Source: Lactobacillus melliventris (GTDB lineage Bacteria > Bacillota > Bacilli > Lactobacillales > Lactobacillaceae). From it: a DNA stretch of 56,080 bases. Shown in pieces: positions 35,544 through 44,959 of the stretch; the stretch's first letter is position 1; each line of letters begins with the position of its first letter. The position numbers and the translations under genes were made by a program. The stretch is taken from assembly GCF_013346935.1 (NCBI RefSeq), contig NZ_JAAEEB010000011.1, positions 1 through 56,080 on the forward strand. Reading direction: 5' to 3'. The notes beneath the pieces are model-generated. The model saw only the letters and a program-made list of their open reading frames with translations. It was not told the DNA's origin and ran no database searches.

Positions 35544-36653
35544 ATGACTGAACAAAATGATTTATTAACATTAATCAACAGGCGAATACATGAAGTAACC
35601 GAATTAATTAAAGAACGTAATGCTGATGGCTTGCTGATTTTTAATCAAGCTAATTACCGTTATCTTACCAATTTTACTGGTGAAGAAGCACAATTAATTT
35701 TAACTGCTGAAGGGGAGCGGATATTATTGTCTGACTCACGCTTTAATGACCAGATTAAAGCTGAAGCTCCGGGCGAAATTGACGTAGTAATGAAAACGAA
35801 AGATCAAGACGTTGAAATTACTAATCAATTGCAAAAAGCTAATTTAAAAAAAGTTTTAATAGAAGGAGAATTTGTTTCGGCGGTTGAATTCACGAAATTG
35901 CAAAAACTAAACCCGCAGGTTGATTTTGAGATTTGTGAAGAGTTAGTAGAACAAGTCCGCAACGTCAAAGACTCCCTTGAATTAGAAACATTACGTACAG
36001 CCATTAACATTTCGATGGATAGTTTCAATGAAATTTTGCCTTTAATTAAACCGGGAGCTGTTGAAAGGAAAATAGGAGCTAAATTAGATTACTATTTCAA
36101 AGTCAATGGCGGTGATGGACCGAGTTTTGATACCATTATTGCTTCAGGTGTACGTTCTGCCTGGGCTCACGGTGTTGCCAGTGATAAAATGATTGAAAAT
36201 GGCGACATGGTTGTAATTGATTTTGGTGCATTTTACCACGGTTATGCGGCTGACATTACCAGGACTGTTGCGGTTGGCAAAGTTGACCAGGAAATGCATA
36301 AAATTTACAAAATCGTCCACGAAGCGCAAAGACGGGGCATTGAAGCTGCAGTTGCCGGCAACCACGGTTCTGATGTTGATCGAGCAGCCAGAAGCTATAT
36401 TACTGAACAAGGATATGGCCAATATTTTGGCCACGGAATAGGTCATGGTATAGGACTTGAGATACATGAACTTTGTCAGCCGGCTCTGCCTTTTGGTAAA
36501 CAAGAACTAATTAATAATATGGTTCATACAGTTGAACCAGGAATTTATTTACCAAATAAGGGTGGTGTCAGGATCGAAGACGACATCTTAATCAACGATA
36601 ACTGTCCTGAAACACTATCAACTTTACCTAAAGACGACTTAATTTCTTTGTAA
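35544..36653 (+). CDS. M24B-family Xaa-Pro aminopeptidase
   Basis: A 369-residue cytoplasmic metallopeptidase with an N-terminal creatinase-like domain (LLIFNQANYRYLTNFTGEEA) and a pita-bread catalytic domain. Metal ligands are visible as Asp in VVIDFGAFYHGYAADITRT, His in GHGIGHGIGLEIHE, Glu in TVEPGIYLP and Glu in GVRIEDDILI. It removes N-terminal residues preceding proline, complementing PepX. CAGGAGAATAC precedes the ATG. It sits directly before efp, a widespread pairing linked to proline-rich proteins. Confidence 0.92.
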   Translation: MTEQNDLLTLINRRIHEVTELIKERNADGLLIFNQANYRYLTNFTGEEAQLILTAEGERILLSDSRFNDQIKAEAPGEIDVVMKTKDQDVEITNQLQKANLKKVLIEGEFVSAVEFTKLQKLNPQVDFEICEELVEQVRNVKDSLELETLRTAINISMDSFNEILPLIKPGAVERKIGAKLDYYFKVNGGDGPSFDTIIASGVRSAWAHGVASDKMIENGDMVVIDFGAFYHGYAADITRTVAVGKVDQEMHKIYKIVHEAQRRGIEAAVAGNHGSDVDRAARSYITEQGYGQYFGHGIGHGIGLEIHELCQPALPFGKQELINNMVHTVEPGIYLPNKGGVRIEDDILINDNCPETLSTLPKDDLISL

Positions 36654-36725
36654 AAGATAAATAATAATTATAGTAAAATCGCTTACTAATTGGTAAGATA
36701 ATATTATGGAGATGAGGTACTCAAT

Positions 36726-37295
36726 ATGACAATGATTTCAGTTAATGAGTTTAAGAATGGTTTAACTATTAAGTATAATAATGACTTATGGCGAATTGTT
36801 GAATTTCAGCACGTTAAGCCCGGTAAAGGTAGCGCTTTTGTTCGTTCAAAGTTAAAGAGTTTGAACACAGGTGCAGTACAGGAATACACCTTCCGTTCAA
36901 CCGCTAAAGTTGAAACTGCAGAAATAGAAACCAAGGCTATGCAGTACTTGTATAATGATGGCTCAAGTTACGTTTTTATGGATACTACAACCTACGATCA
37001 GCTAGCAATTCCTAATGAACAAGTAACAGACGAAGCTAAATTCTTAAAGGAAAATATGAACGTAAGTGTAATTATGCATGATGGTAAAACATTAGGAATT
37101 CAATTACCGAACACTGTTGAATTGACGGTTACCAAAACAGAGCCTAATATTAAGGGAGATACCTCATCAGGTGGTGGTAAGCCCGCAACAATGGAAACGG
37201 GTCTTGTTGTTAACGTACCTTTCTTCATCAATGAAGGAGACGTTTTAGTAATTAATACGGTCGATGGTACATACGTATCTCGCGCAAATAAATAA
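36726..37295 (+). CDS. efp: Elongation factor P
   Basis: A 189-residue three-domain factor that rescues ribosomes stalled on polyproline. The KOW-like N-domain carries the tip loop [10 protein letters not shown]; the modifiable lysine would be Lys34 from this start (equivalent to Lys32 in B. subtilis). The C-terminal OB domain ends [14 protein letters not shown] 36726 has GAGG 8 bases upstream; a second ATG at 36732 is possible but too far. No modification enzyme gene is nearby. Confidence 0.96.
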   Translation: MTMISVNEFKNGLTIKYNNDLWRIVEFQHVKPGKGSAFVRSKLKSLNTGAVQEYTFRSTAKVETAEIETKAMQYLYNDGSSYVFMDTTTYDQLAIPNEQVTDEAKFLKENMNVSVIMHDGKTLGIQLPNTVELTVTKTEPNIKGDTSSGGGKPATMETGLVVNVPFFINEGDVLVINTVDGTYVSRANK

Positions 37296-37312
37296 ATTTT
37301 CGAGGTAAAAAA

Positions 37313-37771
37313 ATGGCAGATAGTTCAAAAATTGTCTTAGATGATAAAAATAACGGTGAAGAAATTGAAATAGATCCTAGTGTTCTTGAAGTTATTATGG
37401 GGATTGCTGCCGAAAAAGTGGATGGAGTTGCCGAAATGCACGGTAACGTCAAATCTGGAATCAATCGCGTTTTAGGTAGAGAAAACCATGGCAAAGGCGT
37501 CTCTGTTAACATTGATGACGAACACAATTTAACCGCCGATGTTTATGTTAGCATTGAGGCAGGAAAAAATGTGCCTCAAATAGCAACGAACTTGCAGAAG
37601 TCTTTGAAACAGCAGGTTTTACAGATGACAGATTTAACTCTTAGCGAAATTAACGTGCATGTTACCGGTCTAGAATTCCCAGATGAGGAAGAAGAGGATG
37701 GTAGTGGTACTTCACAACTGTTTTCTGACATAGATGAAAAGGGTAAAAATGAATCAACACGAAAGTCGTAG
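37313..37771 (+). CDS. yqhY: Asp23/Gls24 family protein YqhY
   Basis: A 152-residue protein with the Asp23 domain (IDPSVLEVIMGIAAEKVDGV to EINVHVTGLEF) and an acidic Ser/Glu-rich tail. In B. subtilis YqhY lies between accBC and nusB and has been linked to lipid metabolism control; that is established context, not shown here. Here it lies between efp and nusB with no acc genes adjacent. CGAGGT precedes the ATG. It overlaps nusB by 23 bases. Confidence 0.9.
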   Translation: MADSSKIVLDDKNNGEEIEIDPSVLEVIMGIAAEKVDGVAEMHGNVKSGINRVLGRENHGKGVSVNIDDEHNLTADVYVSIEAGKNVPQIATNLQKSLKQQVLQMTDLTLSEINVHVTGLEFPDEEEEDGSGTSQLFSDIDEKGKNESTRKS

Positions 37772-38141
37772 AGTCGCAATGCAGGCCGTTTATTTAGCAA
37801 ACCAAGATCTTAAATATACGGCCAGTGAAGTTGAAGCCAAAACTGTTGCAATGCTTGATTTGAAAGAACTTCCTGCTTATTCTAAAGAAATAATTGAAGG
37901 AGTAATTGAAAAGCGGGATGAGTTAAAAGGTGAATTAGCCGGTTTTTTAAAGAAAAACTGGCGGATTAACCGTATTAACCAAATTTCGCTGGCCATCTTG
38001 GAAGTTGCTCTGTATGAAATAAAATACAGTAAAGAAATTGAGCCAAAAGCTGCAGTTAATGAAGCTTTGAACTTGTGTGATGAGTTTGCTGATCCCAAAG
38101 ATAAACCATTTATTAATGGTATGTTAGCAAACTTTATCTAA
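37749..38141 (+). CDS. nusB: Transcription antitermination protein NusB
   Basis: A 130-residue all-helical protein that acts in rRNA antitermination with S10 (NusE). The arginine-rich N-terminus NQHESRRVAMQAVYLAN binds boxA RNA, and the C-terminal half reads INQISLAILEVALYEIKY to KAAVNEALNLCDEFADPKDK. ATG 37749 is chosen because AAAAGGG is spaced 5 bases upstream; an earlier in-frame ATG at 37734 lacks a site. It overlaps yqhY and is followed by a terminator. Confidence 0.94.
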   Translation: MNQHESRRVAMQAVYLANQDLKYTASEVEAKTVAMLDLKELPAYSKEIIEGVIEKRDELKGELAGFLKKNWRINRINQISLAILEVALYEIKYSKEIEPKAAVNEALNLCDEFADPKDKPFINGMLANFI

Positions 38142-38149
38142 AAATATCT

Positions 38150-38179
38150 TATAGTCGGCTTTATGCCGACTATTTTTTT
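38150..38179 (+). terminator. Intrinsic terminator after nusB
   Basis: An ATAGTCGGC / GCCGACTAT stem with a TTTAT loop is followed by TTTTTT. It covers the first in-frame ATG (38163) of folD, which is therefore unlikely to be the start. Confidence 0.88.
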
Positions 38180-38198
38180 AGAAAAGGAAATGACAAAA

Positions 38199-39050
38199 AT
38201 GGGGCAGCTTTTAGATGGCAAGCGCTTGGCTGATATTCGTGCTCGAAAATTGCAAAAGCAAGTTTGCGAATTAAAATCGCTGGGGGTGCAGCCACTATTT
38301 TGCGTAATTAATATTGGTGACGATCCTAGCAGTAAAATTTACCTTAAAACTAAAAAGAGTAGAGCAAATCAGATTGGCATAGAGCAAAAACTGTTTCAAT
38401 TGCCAAAAACGGTACCGCAGCAAGAGCTATTAAAATTAATTAAACGTCTGAATAATGAAAAAGCGGTTAATGGCATCATGATTCAATTACCTGTACCAAA
38501 GCAGATTAATTTAAATGAAGTTTTAGCTGCTATTGATCCTGAAAAAGATGTTGATTGCCTGACGCCTGCAAACATAGGACGTTTATGGCAAGGGGAACAT
38601 TTTGTTGAACCCGCAACAGCACATGGCATTTTGGCTTTACTAGACTATTATCACATTACTTTAAAAGGTAAAAATGCGGTGATTATAGGTAGAAGTAGTA
38701 TTGTAGGCAAACCCTTAGCTGCATTAATGCTTGAAAGGGATGCAACAGTTTCAATTTTACATTTAAAAACAAAGAATTTGGCAGAATATACCAAAAGAGC
38801 TGATATTCTGGTGACAGCAACTGGACAAGCTAACTTAGTTACTGCTGATATGGTCAAAAAAGGTGCAGTTATCATAGATGTGGGCATCAGTCGCGTAAAG
38901 GGTAAAACTGTCGGTGATGTCGCTTTTGCTCAGGTTGCACCGCTAACCAGCTTTATTACTCCGGTGCCAGGGGGAGTGGGGCCTCTTACAGTTGAATCTC
39001 TTATGGAACAGGTTGTCCAGTTAACAAGGAGAAATTATGGAAAGTGCTAA
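38199..39050 (+). CDS. folD: Bifunctional methylene-THF dehydrogenase / methenyl-THF cyclohydrolase
   Basis: A 283-residue enzyme interconverting 5,10-methylene-, methenyl- and 10-formyl-THF with NADP. It has the active-site lysine region KIYLKTKKSRANQIGI, MIQLPVPKQIN, DVDCLTPANIG, the nucleotide loop GRSSIVGKP and PVPGGVGPLTVESL. ATG 38199 is favoured: AAGGAA is spaced 9 bases upstream, while ATG 38190 abuts it and ATG 38163 lies in a terminator. It supplies formyl donors used by Fmt in this window. It overlaps xseA by 14 bases. Confidence 0.96.
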   Translation: MGQLLDGKRLADIRARKLQKQVCELKSLGVQPLFCVINIGDDPSSKIYLKTKKSRANQIGIEQKLFQLPKTVPQQELLKLIKRLNNEKAVNGIMIQLPVPKQINLNEVLAAIDPEKDVDCLTPANIGRLWQGEHFVEPATAHGILALLDYYHITLKGKNAVIIGRSSIVGKPLAALMLERDATVSILHLKTKNLAEYTKRADILVTATGQANLVTADMVKKGAVIIDVGISRVKGKTVGDVAFAQVAPLTSFITPVPGGVGPLTVESLMEQVVQLTRRNYGKC

Positions 39051-40395
39051 ATATCTCACAGTTTCAGACCTAAATTACTATATAACGCAAAAGTTTAAAA
39101 ACGATCCCTATTTACATAAAGTATTTCTTCAGGGTGAATTGTCTAATTTCCGTTATCGGCGTAACTCTCACCAGTATTTTTCACTAAAAGATGAAAAATC
39201 TAAAATTAATGTAGTAATGTTTCGGTCATATTTTGATAAAGTAAAGTTTAAGCCTGAAGAGGGGATGAAAGTATATGTAACGGGTTACGTTAGTGTTTAT
39301 AGCCCACAGGGTTCTTACCAGTTTTATGCAGAATCGATGGAACCGGCAGGACTAGGAGCCTTATATGAACAACTGAAACAGTTGCAAAGAAAACTTGCAA
39401 ATGAAGGATTATTCGACCAAAAATATAAAAAGCCCTTAACTCGTTTTCCTGATTATATTGCCGTTGTAACCAGTGCTTCTGGCGCTGTGATCCATGATAT
39501 TTTAGTGACGGTTAACAGGAGATTTCCTCATGCAGAAGTTGATTTGTTCCCCGCTCAAGTCCAGGGAGATTCTGCTGCAGATTCATTAATATCTGCGATG
39601 AAGCAAATAGCTCAGTTTAAAGACAAATATGATGTCATGATAATTGGTCGTGGCGGTGGTTCGCTTGAAGATTTATGGCCCTTTAATGAAGAAAGTGTAG
39701 TACGACAAGTGTTTGCTATGAAAATGCCGGTTATTTCTTCAGTAGGTCATGAAACGGACACCACATTATGTGATTTAGTTGCAGATGTGCGCGCTGCTAC
39801 TCCCACAGCAGCAGCTGAATACGCTACTCCTAATTTGGCAGATGAATTAATTAATATTCGTCAAATGCAGAATAGTCTTGTTTCTAGTATGCAAAATACA
39901 ATTAGAATTCGGCGTGATACTTTAAATCGTATTAATAATTCTGTTATCATGCGAGAACCTACACGACTGTATGATGAACAGGCACAAACATTAGACCTTT
40001 TGCGAGATAATTTACATAATAATATGGTGCGTCAATTAGAACGCAGAAGACAAAGTTACCAGTTGGAAAAGCAAAGACTGCTTGCAGTCAGTCCTGGTAA
40101 AAAAATTGCAGCGTTATTGCAACAAACAGATTTTTATTATCAGAGATTAGTTGCTAATACCAAGCAATGTTTACAAGTAAAACGCAATGCCCTAAGTCAG
40201 ACAGCGCAGCAGCTTAATGATTACAGTCCTCTCAAAACTTTGGACAGAGGCTATGCTTTTGTGACTGATAAACAAAATAAAACTGTTAGTTCTATTGCTC
40301 AAGTTAAAATAAAAGATGAAGTCAGACTGCATTTCAAAGACGGACAAGCGACAGCAATAATTGGTTCAACTAGGAGAGAAAAAAATGGCCACTAA
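39037..40395 (+). CDS. xseA: Exodeoxyribonuclease VII large subunit
   Basis: A 452-residue subunit of the single-strand exonuclease. The N-terminal OB-fold is near residues 1-100 (YLTVSDLNYYITQKF, HQYFSLKDEKSKINVVMF). The catalytic domain includes IIGRGGGSLEDLWPFNEE and SVGHETDTTLCDLVADVRA, and a long coiled coil rich in Arg/Gln runs to the end. AAGGAGA precedes the ATG within the folD 3' end. It overlaps the xseB start by 11 bases, as is usual for this pair. Confidence 0.96.
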   Translation: MESAKYLTVSDLNYYITQKFKNDPYLHKVFLQGELSNFRYRRNSHQYFSLKDEKSKINVVMFRSYFDKVKFKPEEGMKVYVTGYVSVYSPQGSYQFYAESMEPAGLGALYEQLKQLQRKLANEGLFDQKYKKPLTRFPDYIAVVTSASGAVIHDILVTVNRRFPHAEVDLFPAQVQGDSAADSLISAMKQIAQFKDKYDVMIIGRGGGSLEDLWPFNEESVVRQVFAMKMPVISSVGHETDTTLCDLVADVRAATPTAAAEYATPNLADELINIRQMQNSLVSSMQNTIRIRRDTLNRINNSVIMREPTRLYDEQAQTLDLLRDNLHNNMVRQLERRRQSYQLEKQRLLAVSPGKKIAALLQQTDFYYQRLVANTKQCLQVKRNALSQTAQQLNDYSPLKTLDRGYAFVTDKQNKTVSSIAQVKIKDEVRLHFKDGQATAIIGSTRREKNGH

Positions 40396-40627
40396 GAAAA
40401 ATAATTTTGAAGCAGAATTAAAAGAATTGCAGACAATTGTTAATAATTTGGAAAACGGTGATATCCCACTAGAAGATGCTCTTGAGCAGTTTCAAACAGG
40501 TGTCAAATTAAGCCGCAATTTGAATAAAAAATTAACTGAAGCTGAAGAAACAGTAGCAAAATTAATTGAGAGTGATGGTACTGAACGCAAGCTTGACCCC
40601 AATGATGCTGCTGCACCTGAAAAATAA
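40385..40627 (+). CDS. xseB: Exodeoxyribonuclease VII small subunit
   Basis: An 80-residue helical protein with the XseB pattern FEAELKELQTIVNNLENGDI followed by PLEDALEQFQTGVKL. It binds the coiled coil of XseA. ATG 40385 follows GGAGAG; the longer frame to 40361 lacks a ribosome site. Next gene in the operon is ispA, 12 bases on. Confidence 0.95.
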   Translation: MATKKNNFEAELKELQTIVNNLENGDIPLEDALEQFQTGVKLSRNLNKKLTEAEETVAKLIESDGTERKLDPNDAAAPEK

Positions 40628-40639
40628 AGAAGAGTAAAA

Positions 40640-41506
40640 ATGACATTTAATGAATTCAAAGCAACATGGACTCCAGTAATAGATAACTTTTTAAGAGAAC
40701 ATCTTGAAAGTGAAGTTACAGATAAAAAAATAAGTCAAATCATGTCCTATTCAGTTATGGCTGGTGGCAAGAGGCTGCGGCCCTTACTATTTTTAGCAAC
40801 TTTAGCTGCACTAAAAGCCAAAATTAGTGACAACGAGATAAGGATTGCGTGTGGAATTGAATTAATTCACACATATTCATTGATTCATGATGACTTACCA
40901 GCGATGGATAATGATGATTTCCGCAGAGGAAAATTAACAAGTCATAAAAAATGGGGTGAAGCTGAAGCAATTCTTGCTGGGGATGCACTATTACCAATGG
41001 GAATTCAGTGGATCGCTCAAGGAAGCAACTCAGCCAATTTAGTGAATATTATTACTAAAGCAGTGGGTCCCAATGGTATGGTTGGCGGTCAGTATTTAGA
41101 TATCGACTCTACAAACAATGAAAGTGTCGCCCATGATTCTGAATTTATAAATAAGATGGAATGGTTAAAAACGGGCTGTTTGCTCAGAGCGTGTGTTGAA
41201 ATGGCAGCAGATTATGGTCACGCAAATATGTCCCAAAGAAAGCAACTTCTCCAATTTGCTCATGCTTTTGGTCGTTCATATCAAATTTATGATGATTTAG
41301 TTGATGTGATCGAAACTAGTGAAGAAGCAGGTAAGAAAACGCATAAAGATTCCGAAAATGGTAAGAATAATACCCTAACTTTACTTGGAGTTGCCCAAAG
41401 CCGTGAAGAGTTATCTGCTCTAATTAATGAAGCTCAGCAATCTTTAAAAAATATTGACTCACATGTTTTAGCAGGATTTCTGGATTTATATAAAAAGGTA
41501 TTGTAA
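40640..41506 (+). CDS. ispA: Farnesyl/geranyl diphosphate synthase
   Basis: A 288-residue trans-prenyltransferase that condenses IPP onto allylic diphosphates, feeding undecaprenyl carrier synthesis. The first aspartate-rich motif is DDLPAMDNDDFRRG (residues about 87-100), the lead-in is GGKRLRPLLFLATL, and the second motif region is YQIYDDLVDVIE (about 217). AAGAGTAA precedes the ATG. The stop overlaps the tlyA start, completing an xseA-xseB-ispA-tlyA order common in Firmicutes. dxs is not present here, consistent with a mevalonate route; that is inference. Confidence 0.94.
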   Translation: MTFNEFKATWTPVIDNFLREHLESEVTDKKISQIMSYSVMAGGKRLRPLLFLATLAALKAKISDNEIRIACGIELIHTYSLIHDDLPAMDNDDFRRGKLTSHKKWGEAEAILAGDALLPMGIQWIAQGSNSANLVNIITKAVGPNGMVGGQYLDIDSTNNESVAHDSEFINKMEWLKTGCLLRACVEMAADYGHANMSQRKQLLQFAHAFGRSYQIYDDLVDVIETSEEAGKKTHKDSENGKNNTLTLLGVAQSREELSALINEAQQSLKNIDSHVLAGFLDLYKKVL

Positions 41507-42318
41507 TGGTAAAAAAGAGAGCGGATATTTTATTAGTTCAGCAAGGATTATTTCATTCGCGGACTCAGGCTCAGCGGGCTATTATGGCCGGATTAGTTTC
41601 TGATCATAATCACCAGAGAATAGATAAGAGCGGTACCAGTTTTCCCGTTGATGAAATATTTTATATCAAAAAAAATGATAAGAAGTATGTCTCTCGTGGA
41701 GGTTTTAAGCTTGCCAAAGCCTTAAAATCTTTTCAGATTGATTTATCAAATAAAATCTGCCTTGATATCGGTGCTTCTACTGGCGGTTTTACAGATGTGG
41801 CTTTACAGAATAAGGCTAAACTCGTTTACGCACTGGATGTTGGCTATAATCAACTTGCATGGCAACTGCGAGATGATCCTCGTGTAATTGTGATGGAAAA
41901 ACAAAATTTTCGTTATAGTCAGCTAAGTGATTTCACTCACGGACAGCCCGAATTTGCGATGACAGATGTTTCTTTTATTTCGCTTGATTTAATTATGCCG
42001 CCGATGTTTCAGATCTTAAAAGATGGCTGTGATGCAGTTTGTTTAATAAAACCGCAGTTTGAAGCAGGTCCACAGCATGTCGGCAAACACGGAATAGTCC
42101 ACGACCACGCTGTTCATTGCGCTGTCATTAAGCATACAATTGAAAAAGCCAGAGCAATTGGATTTAATGTTCTTAATATTGACTATTCACCGATAAAAGG
42201 TGGCAAAGGTAATATTGAATTTTTAATACATTTACAAAAAGAAGAAAAAGATGGCGGAAAATTGTTATGGTCTGGGACCCCGGAAGAAGTGGTTGCTCGG
42301 GCTGTTGCCGATCTTTAG
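41506..42318 (+). CDS. tlyA: TlyA-family rRNA 2'-O-methyltransferase (S4 + FtsJ domains)
   Basis: A 270-residue protein with an N-terminal S4 RNA-binding domain (RADILLVQQGLFHSRTQAQR) and a Rossmann methyltransferase domain with the SAM motif CLDIGASTGGFTDVAL. Family members (TlyA/YqxC) methylate rRNA or are annotated as haemolysin-like. The start overlaps the ispA stop. In Bacillus the next gene is argR/ahrC, but here recN follows after 9 bases. Confidence 0.92.
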   Translation: MVKKRADILLVQQGLFHSRTQAQRAIMAGLVSDHNHQRIDKSGTSFPVDEIFYIKKNDKKYVSRGGFKLAKALKSFQIDLSNKICLDIGASTGGFTDVALQNKAKLVYALDVGYNQLAWQLRDDPRVIVMEKQNFRYSQLSDFTHGQPEFAMTDVSFISLDLIMPPMFQILKDGCDAVCLIKPQFEAGPQHVGKHGIVHDHAVHCAVIKHTIEKARAIGFNVLNIDYSPIKGGKGNIEFLIHLQKEEKDGGKLLWSGTPEEVVARAVADL

Positions 42319-42327
42319 GAGAAAGAA

Positions 42328-44016
42328 ATGTTAGTTGAACTGGATATTAAAAATTTTGCCATTATAAAAGCATTGAAGGTTCGCTTTCAAGAAAATATGA
42401 CTGTCTTAATTGGTGAAACTGGTGCTGGGAAATCTATTATTATCGATGCAGTTTCTTTATTAATGGGCAGCCGTGGTCAAAAAGAAATGATTCGCAGTGG
42501 TGAGAAAAAGGCTGTTGTTACAGGCTTATTTGAAGTTGACCATGTGACTAAAAAAATTACTGAAATTTGTGAAAAATATGGTATTCCCAATACAGACAAC
42601 CAATTGATTATCAGCAGGGAATTAGCTGTTAAAGGACGCAATATTGTTCGAATAAACGGTCAATTAACCACAATTAATGTTTTACGAGAGCTGGGTAATT
42701 ATCTGGTTGATATTCATGGCCAAAATGACCAGCAGATTTTAATGGATCAGGATAGACAAATCGATTTAGTGGATAATTACGCGTCAAATGATTTTAAACA
42801 AGAACTCTCACTTTACCAATCAAATTTTAAAAAGTGGCAAAAATTAACAGCGCAAATTAGTCTTTTGCATAAAAATGCACAGGAAATGGCACAAAAACAA
42901 GATATTTTGTCCTTTCAAAATGACGAACTGTCTAAGGCTGACTTGAAAGATCCTCATGAAGATGATCAACTTGAAGAAGAATATAATGAATTAAATAATT
43001 ATCAAAAAATCGTTGATACTGCTAATTATTTAATGCAATTATATGATGACGAGGATCACGGTATTGAAACTTTAATAGGTAACGCTCAAAGTGCCGCAAA
43101 TGAACTCACAGAGTATGGTGCAAAATTTAAAGATATTGCCAAGACAATTGATGATGGGGTTTTTGCTTTAAGTGATGCACGCAGTGAATTATCAAATGTT
43201 CTTGACGAAATGGACTTTGATGAGGAAAGATTTCAATATGTTTCCAGCAGGTTAGATTTGCTTAATTCACTCAAGAAAAAATATGGTCCTTCGTTAGAAG
43301 ATGTTTTTGCTTTTTATGACAAAATCCAGACTGAATTGGGTCAATATGAAGCTGGCGGACTTGATGAGGAAAAACTGCAAAAGCAGCTCAAAAATCTTGA
43401 ACAAGAGCTTCAGGCTGAAGCAAAAAGTCTGCATGACATGAGAAAAAAAGTGGCTGCGAGTTTGGAAAGCAAAATCAAGCAGGAACTTTCAGATTTATAC
43501 ATGGCTAAGGCTCGCTTTAGTATTGATTTTAGAACGACCAAAACTTTTACTAAGAATGGTACAGATAATATTGTCTTCTTAATAGCACCAAACCCGGGTG
43601 AAGAATTAATGCCTTTGGTCAAGATTGTATCAGGAGGAGAACAATCCCGTTTGATTTTGGCTTTGAAGGCAATTTTCAGTAAAGTTGAACCAGTAGGAAC
43701 AATGATTTTTGATGAAATTGATACTGGCGTCTCCGGTCGCGTTTCCGCGGCAATTGGTCAAAAATTGCATTCAATTGGTGAAAATAAACAAGTTATTGCG
43801 ATTACACATTCACCGCAAGTAGCAGCTGCGGGAGATCAGAAATATTTGGTAGCCAAGAAAGTCAAAGATGGTGCTACTTATACTCAGATTGGGCCTCTAA
43901 CTCAAGAAGAAACAATTACTGCAATTGCAGAAATGATGGCTGGTAGTGACGTGACGCAAGCAGCTAAACAAAATGCCAAGGATTTGATGAGGAGCTTTAA
44001 AAGAAAAAAGAAATAA
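42328..44016 (+). CDS. recN: DNA repair protein RecN
   Basis: A 562-residue SMC-like ATPase acting in double-strand break repair. Walker A is LIGETGAGKSIIID (residues about 27-40). Long coiled-coil segments flank the centre, and the C-terminal ABC part has IVSGGEQSRLILALKAIFSK and Walker B MIFDEIDTGVSGRVSAAI. AGGAGAAAGA precedes the ATG. The usual upstream argR is absent. Length and motifs are complete. Confidence 0.96.
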   Translation: MLVELDIKNFAIIKALKVRFQENMTVLIGETGAGKSIIIDAVSLLMGSRGQKEMIRSGEKKAVVTGLFEVDHVTKKITEICEKYGIPNTDNQLIISRELAVKGRNIVRINGQLTTINVLRELGNYLVDIHGQNDQQILMDQDRQIDLVDNYASNDFKQELSLYQSNFKKWQKLTAQISLLHKNAQEMAQKQDILSFQNDELSKADLKDPHEDDQLEEEYNELNNYQKIVDTANYLMQLYDDEDHGIETLIGNAQSAANELTEYGAKFKDIAKTIDDGVFALSDARSELSNVLDEMDFDEERFQYVSSRLDLLNSLKKKYGPSLEDVFAFYDKIQTELGQYEAGGLDEEKLQKQLKNLEQELQAEAKSLHDMRKKVAASLESKIKQELSDLYMAKARFSIDFRTTKTFTKNGTDNIVFLIAPNPGEELMPLVKIVSGGEQSRLILALKAIFSKVEPVGTMIFDEIDTGVSGRVSAAIGQKLHSIGENKQVIAITHSPQVAAAGDQKYLVAKKVKDGATYTQIGPLTQEETITAIAEMMAGSDVTQAAKQNAKDLMRSFKRKKK

Positions 44017-44036
44017 TAATAGTGAAAGGGAAAAGA

Positions 44037-44924
44037 ATGGAAGTTGTTGAAAAAGTTACTTTAAATAACGATGAGACTAAACAGGCTGCTGGTTTAAATA
44101 AAAGAATAAATAAAGCTGATAACACCTATTCAAATATTTATTTAAGCAACAAGTACAACTATTTTGGTGATATGCCAACATTTGTCTTGGCTTATGAAGG
44201 ACAAAAGTTAATCGGCTTAACAATGCTTTATGCTGATGACGGTCCTGATGAAGAAGTAGAGGTTCATCTGGTAGTTGATCCTGAATTTCGCAGGCACCAT
44301 GTTGCTACAAAAATGTGGAAACGTGCCAAACATATTTTGTTGCAATATGGTTATCATAAGTGGGAATTTCCAACAGAAAAAGCTTTTTTGGCAAAGAATC
44401 CAGCATTTTTAACCAATTGCAAGTTGACTGCAGTGAAAGAAGATTCTGATTACTACATGCGGACTGAAAAACCTTTGCCACTTAATCAAGCAGATAAATT
44501 AAATCAAATTTTAGCAGTTAAACTTTTAACCGAGAAATATGTTGATCAAGTTGCTAAGGCTCACAGCAATGCTTTTGGAGAAGCAATTGCCACATCTACT
44601 AAATATGTTAAAAATGCGTTGGCAGATAAGGATACTACAAGCTTTATTTTATTAAAAGGTAATGAAGTTGCTGGTTATTGTGCTGTGGATCATGGTGAAA
44701 GAGAGGACTATTTCTTCGGCTTGTTTATTGATAAGCTATTTCGGGGACAAGGCTTTGGGACATTTTTTATCAAAAAGATGATTGCAATTTTGCAAAAGGA
44801 AGGTAGTAAAGTTTTTGCTTTAAATGCTGACATCACCAATAAAACGGCAATTCACATTTATGAAAAAGCTGGTTTTAAAATACTAAGTGAGACACTGTAT
44901 TTAAAAAGCCAAGAATCAAATTGA
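44037..44924 (+). CDS. Tandem GNAT acetyltransferase
   Basis: A 295-residue protein with two GNAT folds. The first (residues about 1-140) has an acetyl-CoA loop in VVDPEFRRHHVATKMWKRA. The second (about 160-295) has LFIDKLFRGQGFGTFFIKK and a C-terminal HIYEKAGFKILSETLYL. Double-GNAT proteins include mycothiol synthase-like enzymes, but the substrate here is unknown. ATG 44037 follows AAAGGGAAAAGA; an in-frame GTG at 44022 has no site. It lies 20 bases after recN and is probably co-transcribed with it. Confidence 0.85.
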   Translation: MEVVEKVTLNNDETKQAAGLNKRINKADNTYSNIYLSNKYNYFGDMPTFVLAYEGQKLIGLTMLYADDGPDEEVEVHLVVDPEFRRHHVATKMWKRAKHILLQYGYHKWEFPTEKAFLAKNPAFLTNCKLTAVKEDSDYYMRTEKPLPLNQADKLNQILAVKLLTEKYVDQVAKAHSNAFGEAIATSTKYVKNALADKDTTSFILLKGNEVAGYCAVDHGEREDYFFGLFIDKLFRGQGFGTFFIKKMIAILQKEGSKVFALNADITNKTAIHIYEKAGFKILSETLYLKSQESN

Positions 44925-44934
44925 TTCCTGGCAA
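44905..44934 (-). terminator. Intrinsic terminator of the SOS-boxed small gene
   Basis: On the minus strand a GCCAGGAATCAA / TTGATTCTTGGC hairpin is followed by CTTTTT. It overlaps the end of the GNAT gene on the other strand. Confidence 0.7.
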
Positions 44935-44959
44935 TAAATTATTTTAGTAAAATTGACTA

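Noticed and set aside
38163..38198. Longer N-terminus for FolD
   Set aside because: Begins inside the nusB terminator; ATG 38199 has the properly spaced ribosome site.
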